From: Verrucomicrobiota bacterium | GTDB lineage: Bacteria; Verrucomicrobiota; Verrucomicrobiia; Opitutales; UBA2995 | Assembly: GCA_027622555.1 (NCBI GenBank) | Contig: JAQBYJ010000065.1 | Span: forward strand, 1-33,020 | DNA length: 33,020 bases | Direction: 5' to 3' | Shown here: in pieces, positions 32,977 through 33,020 of the stretch | Position numbering within the stretch: the stretch's first letter is position 1 | Layout of the letters: each line of letters begins with the position of its first letter | Notes under the pieces: model-generated | Told to the model about the DNA's origin: nothing | What the model saw: the letters and a program-made list of their open reading frames with translations, nothing else | Database searches by the model: none | Program-made: the position numbers and the translations under genes

Positions 32977-33020
32977 GGCGGTATTCTCTTGGGCTCATTG
33001 AGCCTAAAGCAGTATGGATT

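Overview
The window looks like a moderately G+C chromosomal segment of a marine or aquatic Verrucomicrobium, probably class Opitutae. This rests on gene style rather than a marker gene: a subtilase with cadherin-like, LamG and C-terminal anchor-like modules, a membrane-anchored formylglycine-generating-enzyme-like protein with a GDGSGLTNIPASAI linker, a histone-like Lys/Ala-rich protein, generally poor Shine-Dalgarno sequences, and a ctaA-ctaB/SCO block for aa3-type oxidase assembly. There is no rRNA, IS element or CRISPR array.

Layout. 1-1339 is accessory-looking: a truncated formylglycine-enzyme-like gene, two small hypothetical genes and a remnant of a ParB-like phage/plasmid protein, all on the minus strand and lying on the 3' side of a tRNA-Arg(CCG) gene (1437-1511). 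1621-6109 holds a lipoprotein, a class V aminotransferase, a DEDDy 3'-5' exonuclease and dnaK. 6258-10112 is one very large secreted S8 protease, followed by tRNA-Asp(GTC). 10558-15447 has a membrane-anchored VWA protein, several hypotheticals, the histone-tail fusion protein, and a three-gene unit of ECF sigma factor, short membrane protein (candidate anti-sigma) and LTxxQ periplasmic protein. 15580-21357 has a PhnP-like metallo-hydrolase, a DASS transporter, heme o synthase, heme A synthase and an SCO-like protein that has lost its copper-binding cysteines. Then comes aroK.

The most interesting part is 22103-32863: a bipartite, tightly packed locus of a YbgC-type thioesterase and a GT4 glycosyltransferase on the minus strand; and, divergently, an acyl-carrier-protein/dehydratase fusion, a ketosynthase, a short-chain reductase, an MGDG-synthase-like glycosyltransferase, three more GT4-type glycosyltransferases and a second reductase, closed by a convergent Sfp-type phosphopantetheinyl transferase. 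Together these supply carrier, condensation, reduction, dehydration, release and carrier activation for an acyl chain plus five sugar transferases. The simplest reading is a dedicated pathway for a glycosylated lipid or polyene-like acyl chain. The product cannot be read from sequence. A perfect 38-bp palindrome abuts the promoter predicted for the phosphopantetheinyl transferase at the right edge.
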